Shown piece by piece: positions 31,791 through 40,178 of a DNA stretch of 64,000 nucleotides. The DNA is taken from NCBI RefSeq assembly GCF_000194155.1, contig NZ_GL877878.1, forward strand, positions 62,001 to 126,000. The letters are read 5' to 3'. The position numbers and the translations under genes were made by a program. Each line of letters opens with the position of its first letter. The stretch's first letter is position 1. The stretch is from Saccharopolyspora spinosa NRRL 18395. GTDB taxonomy: Bacteria > Actinomycetota > Actinomycetes > Mycobacteriales > Pseudonocardiaceae. The notes beneath the pieces were generated by a model. The model made no database searches. It was not told the DNA's origin and worked only from the letters and a program-made list of their open reading frames with translations.

Positions 31791-32867
31791 ATGACGGTTG
31801 TCATCTTCGCTGACGAGGCAGACGCCCCGGTGGACGCCGTGGTGCAAACCCTCACACAGCGAGGGGTGACGGTGTTCCGCGCCAACACGAGCTGGTTCCC
31901 GGACCGGCTCGTGCTTGACGCGGAACTCCGCGCTTCCCGTTGGGTAGGGCATCTGGCCACAGAGCACCGCAGCGTGGCGCTGGAGGACATCCGCTCGATC
32001 TGGTACTGCTCGCCGACTCCATTCCAGTTTTCGCCTGGAATGGCGCCGCAATGGCGAACCCACGCGGCGCGGGAAGCGAAGTTCGGCTTCGGCGGCGTGC
32101 TATCCACGCTGCCGGTGTTGTGGGTCAACCACCCGAACCGGGCGGCCGATGCGATGTACAAGCCGCTCCAACTGGTCACGGCCGCCGCATGCAACCTGAC
32201 AGTGCCGGACACGTTGGTGACGAACGCGCCGACCGCGGTACGCCGCTTCGCCGAGAACGCCACGACCGGGGTGGTGCAGAAGTCGTTCGCGGCGAACACG
32301 CTGACCGAAGACGACAAGCTCAAGATCGCCTTTACCCGCAGGCTCGACGAGGCGGCGTTGCGTGATCTCGGTGGGATCGGCGTGACCGCCCACCAGATCC
32401 AGCATTGGGTCGACAAGGACTACGAGGCGCGGGTGGTCGTAGTCGGGGGGCAGGTGTTCACCATCGCCATTCACGCGGATTCCCCGGCCGCGTATGTGGA
32501 CTGGCGCGCCGACTTCGACGCGCTGCGGTACGAGTGGGTACCCACGCCACCCGAGGTGGACACGGGCGTGCGGGCGTACATGGACGCCTTCGGTCTGGCC
32601 TATGCCGCGTTCGACTTCAGCGTGGACCACGCCGGGAACTGGGTGTTCCTCGAATCCAACGGGGCTGGCCGGTATGGATGGTTGGAAGCTCGGACCGGCG
32701 CGCCGATCACTGAGGCGCTTGCCGACCTTCTCCAGGCGGGAAAGGAAGGATCGACACGTGATCGACTGGAAGCCGAGAGCACGCGGCCTTGCGGACGAGC
32801 TGGTGCAGCAGGGCAAGCTCACGAGCCCCGAATCGCGGGCGGCGGTCGAGAGCACACCCCGGCATGA
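31791..32867 (+). CDS. ATP-grasp RiPP maturase
   Basis: A 358-residue ATP-grasp ligase of the actinomycete graspetide family. It has an N-terminal precursor-binding region, ADAMYKPLQLVTAAACNLTV in the middle, and the ATP/metal motif AAFDFSVDHAGNWVFLESNG followed by GRYGWLEARTG. It should activate core Asp/Glu carboxylates and join them to side-chain acceptors. The last ~35 residues (after LADLLQAGKE) read into the methyltransferase gene and are absent from the second copy of the module, so the ancestral stop was probably lost by a frameshift. Confidence 0.9.
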   Translation: MTVVIFADEADAPVDAVVQTLTQRGVTVFRANTSWFPDRLVLDAELRASRWVGHLATEHRSVALEDIRSIWYCSPTPFQFSPGMAPQWRTHAAREAKFGFGGVLSTLPVLWVNHPNRAADAMYKPLQLVTAAACNLTVPDTLVTNAPTAVRRFAENATTGVVQKSFAANTLTEDDKLKIAFTRRLDEAALRDLGGIGVTAHQIQHWVDKDYEARVVVVGGQVFTIAIHADSPAAYVDWRADFDALRYEWVPTPPEVDTGVRAYMDAFGLAYAAFDFSVDHAGNWVFLESNGAGRYGWLEARTGAPITEALADLLQAGKEGSTRDRLEAESTRPCGRAGAAGQAHEPRIAGGGREHTPA

Positions 32868-33906
32868 ATTCGTTCCGGCGTACTACGTCCACGAAGGGGG
32901 CGGTTGGCAGCTGGCAGAGACCAGCACGCCGGCCGGTCGCGAGGCGTCGTTGAGCCGGGTGTATTCGAACGCGGTCCTGATCACTGCACTGTCCGAGAGC
33001 GATGCGGGGCAGGTGGTGCGGTCCTCGTCGTCACAGCCTGGGCTGATGACGCGAATGCTTGAAGCGCTCGATGTGCACGACGGACAGCGGGTGCTGGAAA
33101 TCGGGACCGGCACCGGATACAACGCTGCGCTGTTGTCTCACCGCCTCGGCGACGACCAGGTGTTCAGCGTCGATGTCGACGGTGACCTGGTGGACGCGGC
33201 CCGCTCTCGCCTGGCCGCAATCGGCTACCAACCGACGTTGGTCACGGTCGATGGCGCGGGTGGTTTGCCGGAGCATGCCCCGTTCGACCGGATCATCGCG
33301 ACCTGTTCGGTTCCCGCCGTGCCCTGGGCATGGGTCGAGCAGACCCGACCCGGCGGCCTGATCCTCACGGACGTGAAACCTGCGGTCAACGCGGGAAGCC
33401 TCGCGTTGCTGCGGCGAACGGATTCGGGCGCCGAAGGACGATTCGACCGGACCTACGCGGCGTTCATGGGGCTGCGGAAACAGGGCGAGGCATACACCAG
33501 CGTCTCCCGGCCACGCGACCGCTCCGATGCGGCGGAGCGCGCCACCACCGTCGCACCGGAAACTCTGCAGAACCTTGTCGTCTGGTTTCTCGCGGCGCTC
33601 GACATCGGGGCCGGCGTGTCCTGCGGCTACACCGGAAGCGATCCGGCGCAGGCCCCGACCGCCGCGTGGATCGCGACGGCCGACCAGTCCTGGGCGGAAA
33701 TCGACCTGGAACCCGACGGCGGAGCGTACCGAGTCCGCGAAGGCGGACCCCGTCCACTGTGGAAGACCGTCGAAAACGCACATGCCACGTGGGTACAGCG
33801 TGATCAGCCCGGATGGGAACGGTTCGGGCTCACCGTGACACGCAACAGCCAATGGGTCTGGATCGATGACCCCGACGGTGCGCACTGCTGGCGGATACAC
33901 ACCTGA
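32758..33906 (+). CDS. PIMT-like methyltransferase of the graspetide system
   Basis: A 382-residue protein with a protein-L-isoaspartate O-methyltransferase domain: the SAM motif VLEIGTGTGYNAALLSHRLG (about residue 107), DRIIATCSVPAVPWAWVEQ, and a C-terminal extension of ~170 residues specific to the ATP-grasp peptide systems. In related graspetides (the fuscimiditide type) such enzymes methylate an Asp that then closes to aspartimide. The GTG at 32758 has AAAGGAAGGA upstream. The gene overlaps the maturase by 110 nt. Confidence 0.9.
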   Translation: MIDWKPRARGLADELVQQGKLTSPESRAAVESTPRHEFVPAYYVHEGGGWQLAETSTPAGREASLSRVYSNAVLITALSESDAGQVVRSSSSQPGLMTRMLEALDVHDGQRVLEIGTGTGYNAALLSHRLGDDQVFSVDVDGDLVDAARSRLAAIGYQPTLVTVDGAGGLPEHAPFDRIIATCSVPAVPWAWVEQTRPGGLILTDVKPAVNAGSLALLRRTDSGAEGRFDRTYAAFMGLRKQGEAYTSVSRPRDRSDAAERATTVAPETLQNLVVWFLAALDIGAGVSCGYTGSDPAQAPTAAWIATADQSWAEIDLEPDGGAYRVREGGPRPLWKTVENAHATWVQRDQPGWERFGLTVTRNSQWVWIDDPDGAHCWRIHT

Positions 33907-33919
33907 CCCGGAAACGACG

Positions 33920-33957
33920 AACGCGCCCCGCACCCGGTGAAGGGTGCAGGGCGCGTT
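33920..33957. terminator. Terminator after the graspetide operon
   Basis: AACGCGCCCCGCACCC and GGGTGCAGGGCGCGTT pair over 16 bp with one mismatch and a 6-base loop, between convergent gene ends. A partial copy of the left arm (CGCCCCGCACCCGGTG) follows the second methyltransferase at 37386-37401. Confidence 0.8.
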
Positions 33958-33958
33958 G

Positions 33959-34207
33959 CTACTCGGTCGGCGGGTAGGTGGGTGGTGTGTTGGAGCCGAG
34001 CAGTATCCGGGTCAGCCACGGCGGCATGTGCGGCTCGGTCCAGCGCAACAGCGCGTAGAGGGCGCCGAGTACGACCAGGACGTCACCGGCCGCGCCGAGC
34101 GGGCCGGTGAGCCAGTCCGGGACGCCGGCCGCGATCAGCCACGCGACGAGCGCGGACCATGCCGCAGGGATGGTGGTGCGCAGCCAGGCGCGGAGCCGGT
34201 CAGACAT
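33959..34207 (-). CDS. Holin-like small membrane protein
   Basis: An 82-residue protein with two hydrophobic segments (PAAWSALVAWLIAAGVPDWL and LGAAGDVLVVLGALYALLRW) and the tail LLGSNTPPTYPPTE. A paralogue in opposite orientation is at 40342-40596. Its ATG overlaps the TGA of the preceding frame. A phage-holin role is inferred from topology and from the lysin-like partner; no function is proven. Confidence 0.6.
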   Translation of the reverse strand: MSDRLRAWLRTTIPAAWSALVAWLIAAGVPDWLTGPLGAAGDVLVVLGALYALLRWTEPHMPPWLTRILLGSNTPPTYPPTE

Positions 34208-34697
34208 TGGCGCCATCCCCCCGCTGCACGTTCACATCGACGTTGATCGTGGCGTCAGCGATGGTGCGGCGCACCGTCTCGGCGACGCGAGACACGAGCT
34301 TGTCGGCGTCGAAGTCGTTTCCGCCCAATGCGCGCGTCTCTGGGTCGTACACCCGGCGGTAGCCGTAAAGGACTTTCCCGTGCGGTCGGCCGGCCGCCGC
34401 GGAGGACTTTGTGCCCCGTCGGACGCGATGCTACGTCTTCTCGGCTTCGTACACCGCGTCAACGCCGTCTTCGGCGAGTGTGCGCCAGTGGCGCGGATTG
34501 TCGAGATCGTAGGTCTGCTGGTGGCTGGTGACGTGGATCAGTACGCCGAGCCGTTGGCAGGTTTCCAGCAGCGTCGACCACGCAGATAACAGCCGGGACG
34601 CTCGGGACGGCTCCCAGATGATCAAAACGTTTACGCGGCCCGCCTCGACGTCGGCCACCAGGCGGAGCCAGTCAGGGCGAGCTTTGCGGGCGAATTG
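34200..34697 (-). pseudogene. Decayed large serine recombinase fused to a lysin-like tail
   Basis: From 34697 leftwards the frame reads FARKARPDWLRLVADVEAGR, then VNVLIIWEPSRASR, TSHQQTYDLDNPRHWRTLAED and VYEAEKT-stop. A shifted frame continues with RPHGKVLYGYRRVYDPETRA. These are consecutive blocks of the catalytic domain of actinomycete serine recombinases, lacking the N-terminal ~60 residues and everything after the catalytic domain. Right after TRAL the sequence becomes a different protein tail (DFDADKLVSRVAETVRRTIA) that matches 40179-40349. The gene cannot be functional. Confidence 0.7.
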
Positions 34698-34708
34698 GCT
34701 GCTGCTGA

Positions 34709-35149
34709 GGGCTGCTGTTCTCGCACCTGTCGGACCTCATCTGCCGCACCCAGGTGATGCTCGGCGGCGGGATTTTCCGGGCGTTGTACGCATTTCCGAT
34801 GTTCTGGCTGCTGGACACCGCGAGCCCGGCGCTGATCGTGCTGGCCATGACGCTGGGATATGCCGGTTCGGCGGCGGTTTTCGGGCCGATGGCGGCGTTC
34901 TGCGCCGGACTGTTCGCCACGAAGGTCCGCTACACGGGTGTTTCCCTCGGCTACCAGAGCGGTTCGGTGCTGGGCGGCGGGTTGTCGCCGCTGGTGGCTA
35001 CCGCGCTGCTCACGACCTCCGGCGGGGCGTCCTGGCCGATCGCGGCCTACCTGCTGATCGGCGCGCTGATCACGGTCACCTGCCTCGCCATCACGGGTGA
35101 ACCGAACCGCTGGGCCCGCACGGACGAAGCCGAACCCGCGACGGCCTAA
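34709..35149 (+). pseudogene. MHS-family MFS transporter, 3' part
   Basis: From 34709 the frame reads GLLFSHLSDLICRTQVMLGG, then FPMFWLLDTASPALIVLAM, and ends with TGEPNRWARTDEAE. It is the C-terminal half (helices 8-12) of the transporter whose N-terminal half lies at 28394-29163. About 50-60 residues between the two parts are missing, so a deletion accompanied or followed the insertion. A TGA immediately precedes the segment. Confidence 0.85.
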
Positions 35150-35157
35150 TCGCTTGC

Positions 35158-35300
35158 TGGTAGGGAGGTTCTCCCTTGCTGCTGGACGACCGTGCGCGAT
35201 GACAGAGAGGTTCCCATGCTCCCGTCCGGGGAAGCTGCCGTGACAGGAAGGTTCCCTTGCTGCCAGGCCACGGCGCGGGGTGACAAGAAGGTTCCCTTGC
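35158..35300 (+). repeat. Four-copy array of the dispersed repeat, ~41-bp period
   Basis: Copies start at about 35158, 35199, 35241 and 35281, all on the plus strand. The third reads TGACAGGAAGGTTCCCTTGC; the first is degenerate (TAGGGAGGTTCTCCCTTGC). Spacers are ~21 bp and differ from each other. The array directly follows the transporter's stop codon. It is not accompanied by cas genes. Confidence 0.7.
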
Positions 35301-35464
35301 TCACGTTGTCGGGCCACTCGCAGTAGAGCTGGTCGATGATGTCGGCGTACTTCGCGTGGATCACGCGGCGTTTGAGCTTCAACGGCGGGGCGGCTCGCAA
35401 CCTTCGACGCCCCACAACTGGTCGAGGATCCGGTAGCGCTTGACCGGAGAAACGTAGCGCGCAG

Positions 35465-35486
35465 ACCCCTAGCTTCAGCTAGGGGT
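35465..35486. other. Perfect hairpin resembling an IS200/IS605 end
   Basis: ACCCCTAGCT (35465-35474) and AGCTAGGGGT (35477-35486) form a 10-bp stem with a 2-base gap. Hairpins of the form CCCCTAGCT..AGCTAGGGG are common at ends of IS200/IS605-family elements, and a tnpB remnant lies 1.9 kb away. No transposase coding sequence adjoins it here. Confidence 0.4.
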
Positions 35487-35524
35487 TACCGCGTCAGGTT
35501 CGCGGTTGACATGTGCAGCGGTGG

Positions 35525-36204
35525 CCGTGCCAAAGTTTTCCTGCCGTCTGCATAATGATCAGCTGTGGGTGTCGCACGTCGCAACGCCGCTCGCAGTGCC
35601 GCAACGTGGACGCCGCGTACAAGCCGGTCCAGCTCGTCCGGGCAGGCGAGTGCGGGCTGACGGTGCCCGACACCGCCATCACCAACGAGGCCGACACCGT
35701 GCGCCGATTCGCCGCTGAGGGACGCACGATCACGAAGCTGTTGGGCTCGAACACGATTTCCGAAGAGGGCTCCCGAAAACTCTCGTGGACCAGGGTTCTC
35801 GGTGAGGACGATCTCGCGGACCTGCGCCGGATCGAGGTCACCACGCACATGGTGCAGCGGTGGGTGCCGAAAGCCTTCGAGGCGCGCGTCATCGTCATGG
35901 GTGAGCGCATGACGGCGGCGGCGATCCACGCAGGCAACGCTGCGGCTCACATCGATTGGCGCTCGGACTACGACGCCCTGGCCTACGACGTCATCGAACA
36001 GCCGTCCGCCGTGCGCAAGGGGATTCATTCGCTCATGCGGGCGTTCGGGCTCGTGTACGGGGCGTTGGATTTTTGGTGACCCCGTCGGGTGAGTGGGTCT
36101 TCCTGGAGATCAACCCTGGCGGCCAGTATGGATGGATCGAAGCCGCGACCGGCGTGCCGTTGACGAACGTTCTTGCCGACCTACTCATGGAAGGGCGACC
36201 ATGA
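35525..36204 (+). pseudogene. Second ATP-grasp maturase, truncated and frameshifted
   Basis: Homology to the intact maturase starts at about its residue 100 (KFSCRLHNDQLWVSHV), shifts frame near 35600 to DAAYKPVQLVRAGECGLTVP, continues to YGALDF, and shifts again in a T-run at 36071-36075 to LVTPSGEWVFLEINPGGQYG. The first third and the precursor gene are gone. It stops at LADLLMEGRP, overlapping the methyltransferase start by 4 bp, which shows the ancestral gene junction. Confidence 0.85.
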
Positions 36205-37361
36205 CTGCCCAACTCGATACGGCGTGGGAACCCCGCGCCCAGGCACTCGCCGACGAACTCGAAACGCGCGGCGACCTGACGGACCCGGCATGGAAGGCCG
36301 CGGTGGCCGCGACACCGCGGCACGTACTGGTGCCGAAGGTCTACGAGCAGGGCACCACGGGCGAATGGCATTCGGTCGACGTGGCCTCGCCGAGCGGCCT
36401 TGACCGCGTGTATTCGCCAACAACGCTGATCACCGCGCTGGCCAACCACGGCACACACCACGAGAGCATTTCCAGCAGCACCAAACCCGACCTGATGGTG
36501 CGGATGCTGGAAACCCTCGACGTGCACGACGACCACACCGTGCTGGAAATCGGCACCGGAACCGGCTACAACGCCGCGCTCCTGACACACCGGCTCGGAG
36601 CCGAGCGGGTGTTCTCCGTGGACCTCGACGCCGAGATCGTCGACCCGGCGCGGGAACGCCTCGCGTCGATCGGACTCCGCCCGACGCTCGTCACACGCGA
36701 CGGCGCCGAAGGACTGCGCGAGCATGCGCCGTTCGACCGGATCATCGCGACGTGCTCGGTACCGACGGTGCCGCGAGCGTGGTGCGACCAGCTTGTCGAC
36801 GGCGGGCTGCTTCTGGTCGACATCAAGGCTGGCCCGACCGCGGGAAATCTCGTGCTGCTGCGCCGGGACGGTGACCGGCTCGAAGGGCGTTTCACAGATC
36901 GGTGGGCGACGTTCATGCAGATGCGCCACCACCACGAACAGCCCCGCTCGCTGCACCCACCAACCGATGCGGGCGCGCGCACCAGGACCACGAAAACGCC
37001 GCCGGACCCGTGGCAACACAACCGGGAGGTCTGGTTCCTGGCGCACTTCACCGGACTGCCGAACGGCGTCCGGCACGGGATGAGGTTCGACCCCGACACG
37101 CGGCAGCCCACGGCCGGGACGATCACCGCGCCGGAGGGGTCGCATGCGTTCGTGATGCTCGAACCCACCCCCGACGGGGCATGGTCGGTGACCGAGAGCG
37201 GGCCGACGCGGCTATGGCAGGCGGTCGAGGGAGCTCACCAAATGTGGCGCGCTGCGGGTGAACCGGGCTGGCCGCGTCTCGGGGTGACTGTCGAGGCGAG
37301 CGATCAGTGGGCGTGGATCGACGATCCGCACGGCGAGTACCAATGGAGCCTGACCATCTGA
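36201..37361 (+). CDS. Second PIMT-like methyltransferase (orphan copy)
   Basis: A 386-residue paralogue of the 32758 enzyme with the same SAM motif (VLEIGTGTGYNAALLTHRLG) and DRIIATCSVPTVPRAW. Its frame is intact although its partner maturase is broken and no precursor is present. It could still act on the product of the complete system next door, or be on its way to loss. ATGA overlap with the broken maturase. Confidence 0.88.
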   Translation: MTAQLDTAWEPRAQALADELETRGDLTDPAWKAAVAATPRHVLVPKVYEQGTTGEWHSVDVASPSGLDRVYSPTTLITALANHGTHHESISSSTKPDLMVRMLETLDVHDDHTVLEIGTGTGYNAALLTHRLGAERVFSVDLDAEIVDPARERLASIGLRPTLVTRDGAEGLREHAPFDRIIATCSVPTVPRAWCDQLVDGGLLLVDIKAGPTAGNLVLLRRDGDRLEGRFTDRWATFMQMRHHHEQPRSLHPPTDAGARTRTTKTPPDPWQHNREVWFLAHFTGLPNGVRHGMRFDPDTRQPTAGTITAPEGSHAFVMLEPTPDGAWSVTESGPTRLWQAVEGAHQMWRAAGEPGWPRLGVTVEASDQWAWIDDPHGEYQWSLTI

Positions 37362-37401
37362 CTGGCCGTGGAACCGACGAATACGCCCCGCACCCGGTGC
37401 T

Positions 37402-37643
37402 TGAGTTCCAGCGCGAGAGCCAAGCGCGGTTTCGGTGCACCGCCTGTGGACACTCCGGGAACGCGGACGCGAACGCGGCGAAGAACATCCTGGCCGACGC
37501 GCTGCCGGTCACCGCCTGTGGAGGCGTCGAGGTTGCTCGGCGGGTGAAGCAGGAACCAGCCGGAACCCGCGAGGCATTACCGGTCGAACCAACGCTTCCG
37601 TTGGTCGGGATCCCCTGGCCCCAGCGATGGGGAGGACGTCAAG
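37402..37643 (+). pseudogene. tnpB 3' remnant with right end / omega-RNA region
   Basis: Immediately after a copy of the graspetide terminator arm, the frame becomes LEFQRESQARFRCTACGHSG, then NADANAAKNILA and RRVKQEPAGTREALP. This is the zinc-ribbon end and RuvC tail of an IS200/IS605-type TnpB. Downstream lie the hairpin ACCAACG-CTTC-CGTTGGT (37588-37605) and the block GGGATCCCC...GGGGAGGACGTCAAG typical of the right end, where the omega-RNA scaffold ends at about 37643. The rest of tnpB is missing. Confidence 0.75.
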
Positions 37644-38923
37644 GTCAGGTAGCCGTCGGCGTCCAGCACCCCGACGTCACCGGTGCGCAGCCATCCGTCG
37701 GCGTCGGCGGCGGGCCTGATCGCCCCGTCGGGCTGCAGGTAGCCCGCGCACACCAGCGGACCCCGCACCAGCACTTCCCCGTTGGCGGCGGTGCGGACCT
37801 CGACGCCGGGCACGGCGCGGCCGACGGTGCCCGGGCGGTGGGCGCTCGCGTGATTGGTGGTGACGCAGCCAGTGGTTTCCGTCATGCCCCAGAGCTCGAA
37901 GATGTCCACGCCGATCGCGCCGAAGAACTCCAGCAAAGCGGCCTCGATCGGGGCGGCTCCGCTGGCCGGCCACACGGCGTGGTCCAGCCCGATGCGGGCC
38001 CGTAGCCGGCGCAGCGCCTGCGGATCGGAGCGCCGCTCGGCCGGAACTTTCCGGATCGCGGCGGCGAGCTTCGCCCAAACCCCGGGCACGGCGAAGAAGA
38101 GGGTCGGCCGGGCGCGGACCAGCGCCGCTAGCAATCCGCCTTGATCGGCGCAGAAGTGCACGTGCGCGACATCGTGGATCGCCGCGTAGAGCCCGATCAT
38201 CCGCTCCGCGATGTGCGCCAGCGGCAGGTAGCACAACCGCGCCGCGTGCCGTTCGGGCTTCGTGGCCTGGTGCAGCGCAGCCGCCGCGAAGCAGATGTTC
38301 CGGTGGGTGAGCACCACGCCTTTCTGCTCGCCGATGGTTCCGGAGGAGTAGAGGATCACGGCCGGGAGGTTCGGTTGGATCGCCGGCCACGCCCGCTGCA
38401 CGAGCTCGGGATCGTCGCGCAAGCGCTGCTCGCCGAGGCGCCACAGGCTTTTCCAGGTGCGGAACCGGTGATCGGCGGACACCATCGCCGCCTTGTCGAG
38501 CACCACGACGTGCTCGATGGTGGACGTGTTGCGCAGCGCCTTCGACCAGCGCCGCAGCTGGTCGGCGCCGTCGAGTACGACCACCCGCGCCCTGCTGTGC
38601 TGGGCGATGTGGTGCACCTGGTCCTGGCTGAGCGTGGGGTAGAGGGTGCTGGGCACCGCGCCGAGATGGGTGGCCGCGACGTCGATCAGCCAGTGCTCGG
38701 CGCGATTCGCCATCATGATCAGCATCGTTTGGCCGCTTTGCAGGCCCATCGCCGCGAGCCCGGCGGCCAACGCGTGGACCTCGTGGTGCGCCTCGGCCCA
38801 GGTCCAGGTGCGTCCGTCGTCGGTAAGCGCCGGACGCTGCGGGAACTCCGCAGCGTTGCGCGAGAACAGTTGCGGGATGGTCGCTTCCAGCGCGGCGGTG
38901 ACCCAGGCTTCCGAAACGCTCAT
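37577..38923 (-). pseudogene. Acyl-CoA ligase truncated by the tnpB element
   Basis: A 448-residue frame homologous to FadD-type long-chain acyl-CoA synthetases. It has ILYSSGTIGEQKGVVLTHRN, ELWGMTETTGCV and GWLRTGDVGVLDADGYLTLT. True homology stops there at 37644; the last 21 residues are encoded by the tnpB right end. The C-terminal domain with the catalytic lysine (~150 residues) is absent, so thioester formation should be lost. It follows the MerR gene by 118 bp in the same direction and fits its fatty-acid context. Confidence 0.85.
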
Positions 38924-39040
38924 CTGTCCTCCCCTCGGCGCACCTTCGAAGTGGCGTGCGTCACGACGCGATGAAACCTCATGGGTGGCGCCGCTGGCGA
39001 GCGGCCGAAAGCCGGAATCCGGTGGCGTGATCCGGTCAAA

Positions 39041-39757
39041 TCAGACGTGATCGCGGATCACGTCGTTGACGGCCCGCTGAAATCCGTTCACCAGGACCTG
39101 GATGGTCAGGGGTCGCAGCTGGTCGGTCGCGGCGCGGACCCGCTTGCGCTCGTCCTCCGGCCGGCCGCGCTCGACGTAGGGGCGCAGCACGTTAGCGGCG
39201 AACAGCTCGCGCAGGTCTTCCGCGATCTGCGCGGTGTGCTGCTCGACGATCCCTTTGGCCTGCAACAGCATTTCCAGCGGCAGATCGAGGTCCAGGATCT
39301 GCAGGCCGACGCCCAGCATCGCCGGGCTGGGCAGCCGGAGCCGCGCCGAGTCCGGAATCCGCTGCAGGATGCCGAGTTCGATGAGCTGCTCCACCAGCGC
39401 GTCGTCGAGGTGCCGGCCGGCGCGGCGGTCCAGGTCGTGCCGCTCCAGGTCTTCGGCGTGCTCGTTCGTCCACGGTGCGATCAGCGCGCGTTGTAGCGCG
39501 AGCTCGTCCGGTGAGGCGTCGGCCGGGATGCGCTCCAGGCGGCGCTCGATCGCCGACAGTGTGAAACCGAGCGCCTGCAGTTCGCGGATCAGGTCGAGCC
39601 GGGCCAGGTGATCGCCGCCGTAGAGGCCGAGCCGGCCGCGCAACCGGGGTGGCGGCAGCAAGCCGCGCGAGGAGTAGAACCGGACGGTGCGCACGGTGAC
39701 TCCGGCGCGGGCGGCCAGTTCGTCGATGGTGAGCTCTTCGTCCGCAGTTCGGAGCAT
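39041..39757 (-). CDS. MerR-family regulator, candidate beta-oxidation regulator
   Basis: A 238-residue regulator. The MerR helix-turn-helix has LTIDELAARAGVTVRTVRFY, then GLYGGDHLARLDLIRELQAL, followed by a long helical effector domain without obvious metal-binding cysteines. The start at 39757 was chosen over an upstream frame that contains the promoter box. ACACCAACGATGT in its own promoter recurs in the promoters of the CoA-transferase (43.6 kb) and thiolase (61.2 kb), so it is the natural candidate for controlling all three; this is inference. Confidence 0.85.
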   Translation of the reverse strand: MLRTADEELTIDELAARAGVTVRTVRFYSSRGLLPPPRLRGRLGLYGGDHLARLDLIRELQALGFTLSAIERRLERIPADASPDELALQRALIAPWTNEHAEDLERHDLDRRAGRHLDDALVEQLIELGILQRIPDSARLRLPSPAMLGVGLQILDLDLPLEMLLQAKGIVEQHTAQIAEDLRELFAANVLRPYVERGRPEDERKRVRAATDQLRPLTIQVLVNGFQRAVNDVIRDHV

Positions 39758-39786
39758 GGCCGCAACGTTACTCCTCGATCGCTGTA

Positions 39787-39799
39787 ACACCAACGATGT
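39787..39799. promoter_or_regulatory. MerR-type box, site 1 (own promoter)
   Basis: ACACCAACGATGT lies between a minus-strand -35-like TTGATG (39807-39802) and a -10 about 18 bp further, the overlapping layout of MerR operators. It has one mismatch to the box at 43625. Confidence 0.65.
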
Positions 39800-40178
39800 C
39801 TCATCAATGCTGTGACCTGCGGTTGTTCGGATTCCGGTGGTTGAAGGTGGATCATGGCGTCTGACTGCAACGTAGCAGGTCAGCACGCGTTTTCGTGGGC
39901 TTCGATCGCGCTTTTCGAAGGCGGCTGTTGGTCGCGGTTTGCCCCAAGACTTGCCCCAGCTGCCCCACGGGTAACGGTAAGCGGTGGCGCTTGGCCGAGA
40001 GCCGCGATTACGCGTGCCCGGGCCGTTGGCGTTTGCGGTACGTACTCCCTGTTTGCCTGATGTCTCCGTGGCCCATCACGTCGGCGAGCGCGAACACGTC
40101 CAGTCCGCCCTCCGCAGCGCGTGTTGCGAAGCCGCGCCGGGTTGCATACAGCGAAACTACGGCTTCCAGAATCGCGCC
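39800..40178. other. Gene-free segment with possible element end
   Basis: No gene can be supported. GCCCCAAGACTTGCCCCAGC (39941-39960) resembles the TGCCCC pairs near 43.57 and 61.1 kb. Translated on the minus strand it gives GAAGASLGAN, a possible end of a degraded integrase, but this is weak. Confidence 0.3.

Noticed and set aside
35158-35300. CRISPR array
   Set aside because: Repeats are only ~20 bp, degenerate and widespread as single copies; there is no leader and no cas gene.
37307-38005. 232-residue plus-strand gene spanning the tnpB remnant and the ligase complement
   Set aside because: It is a composite of the methyltransferase end in another frame, the tnpB remnant and antisense ligase sequence.
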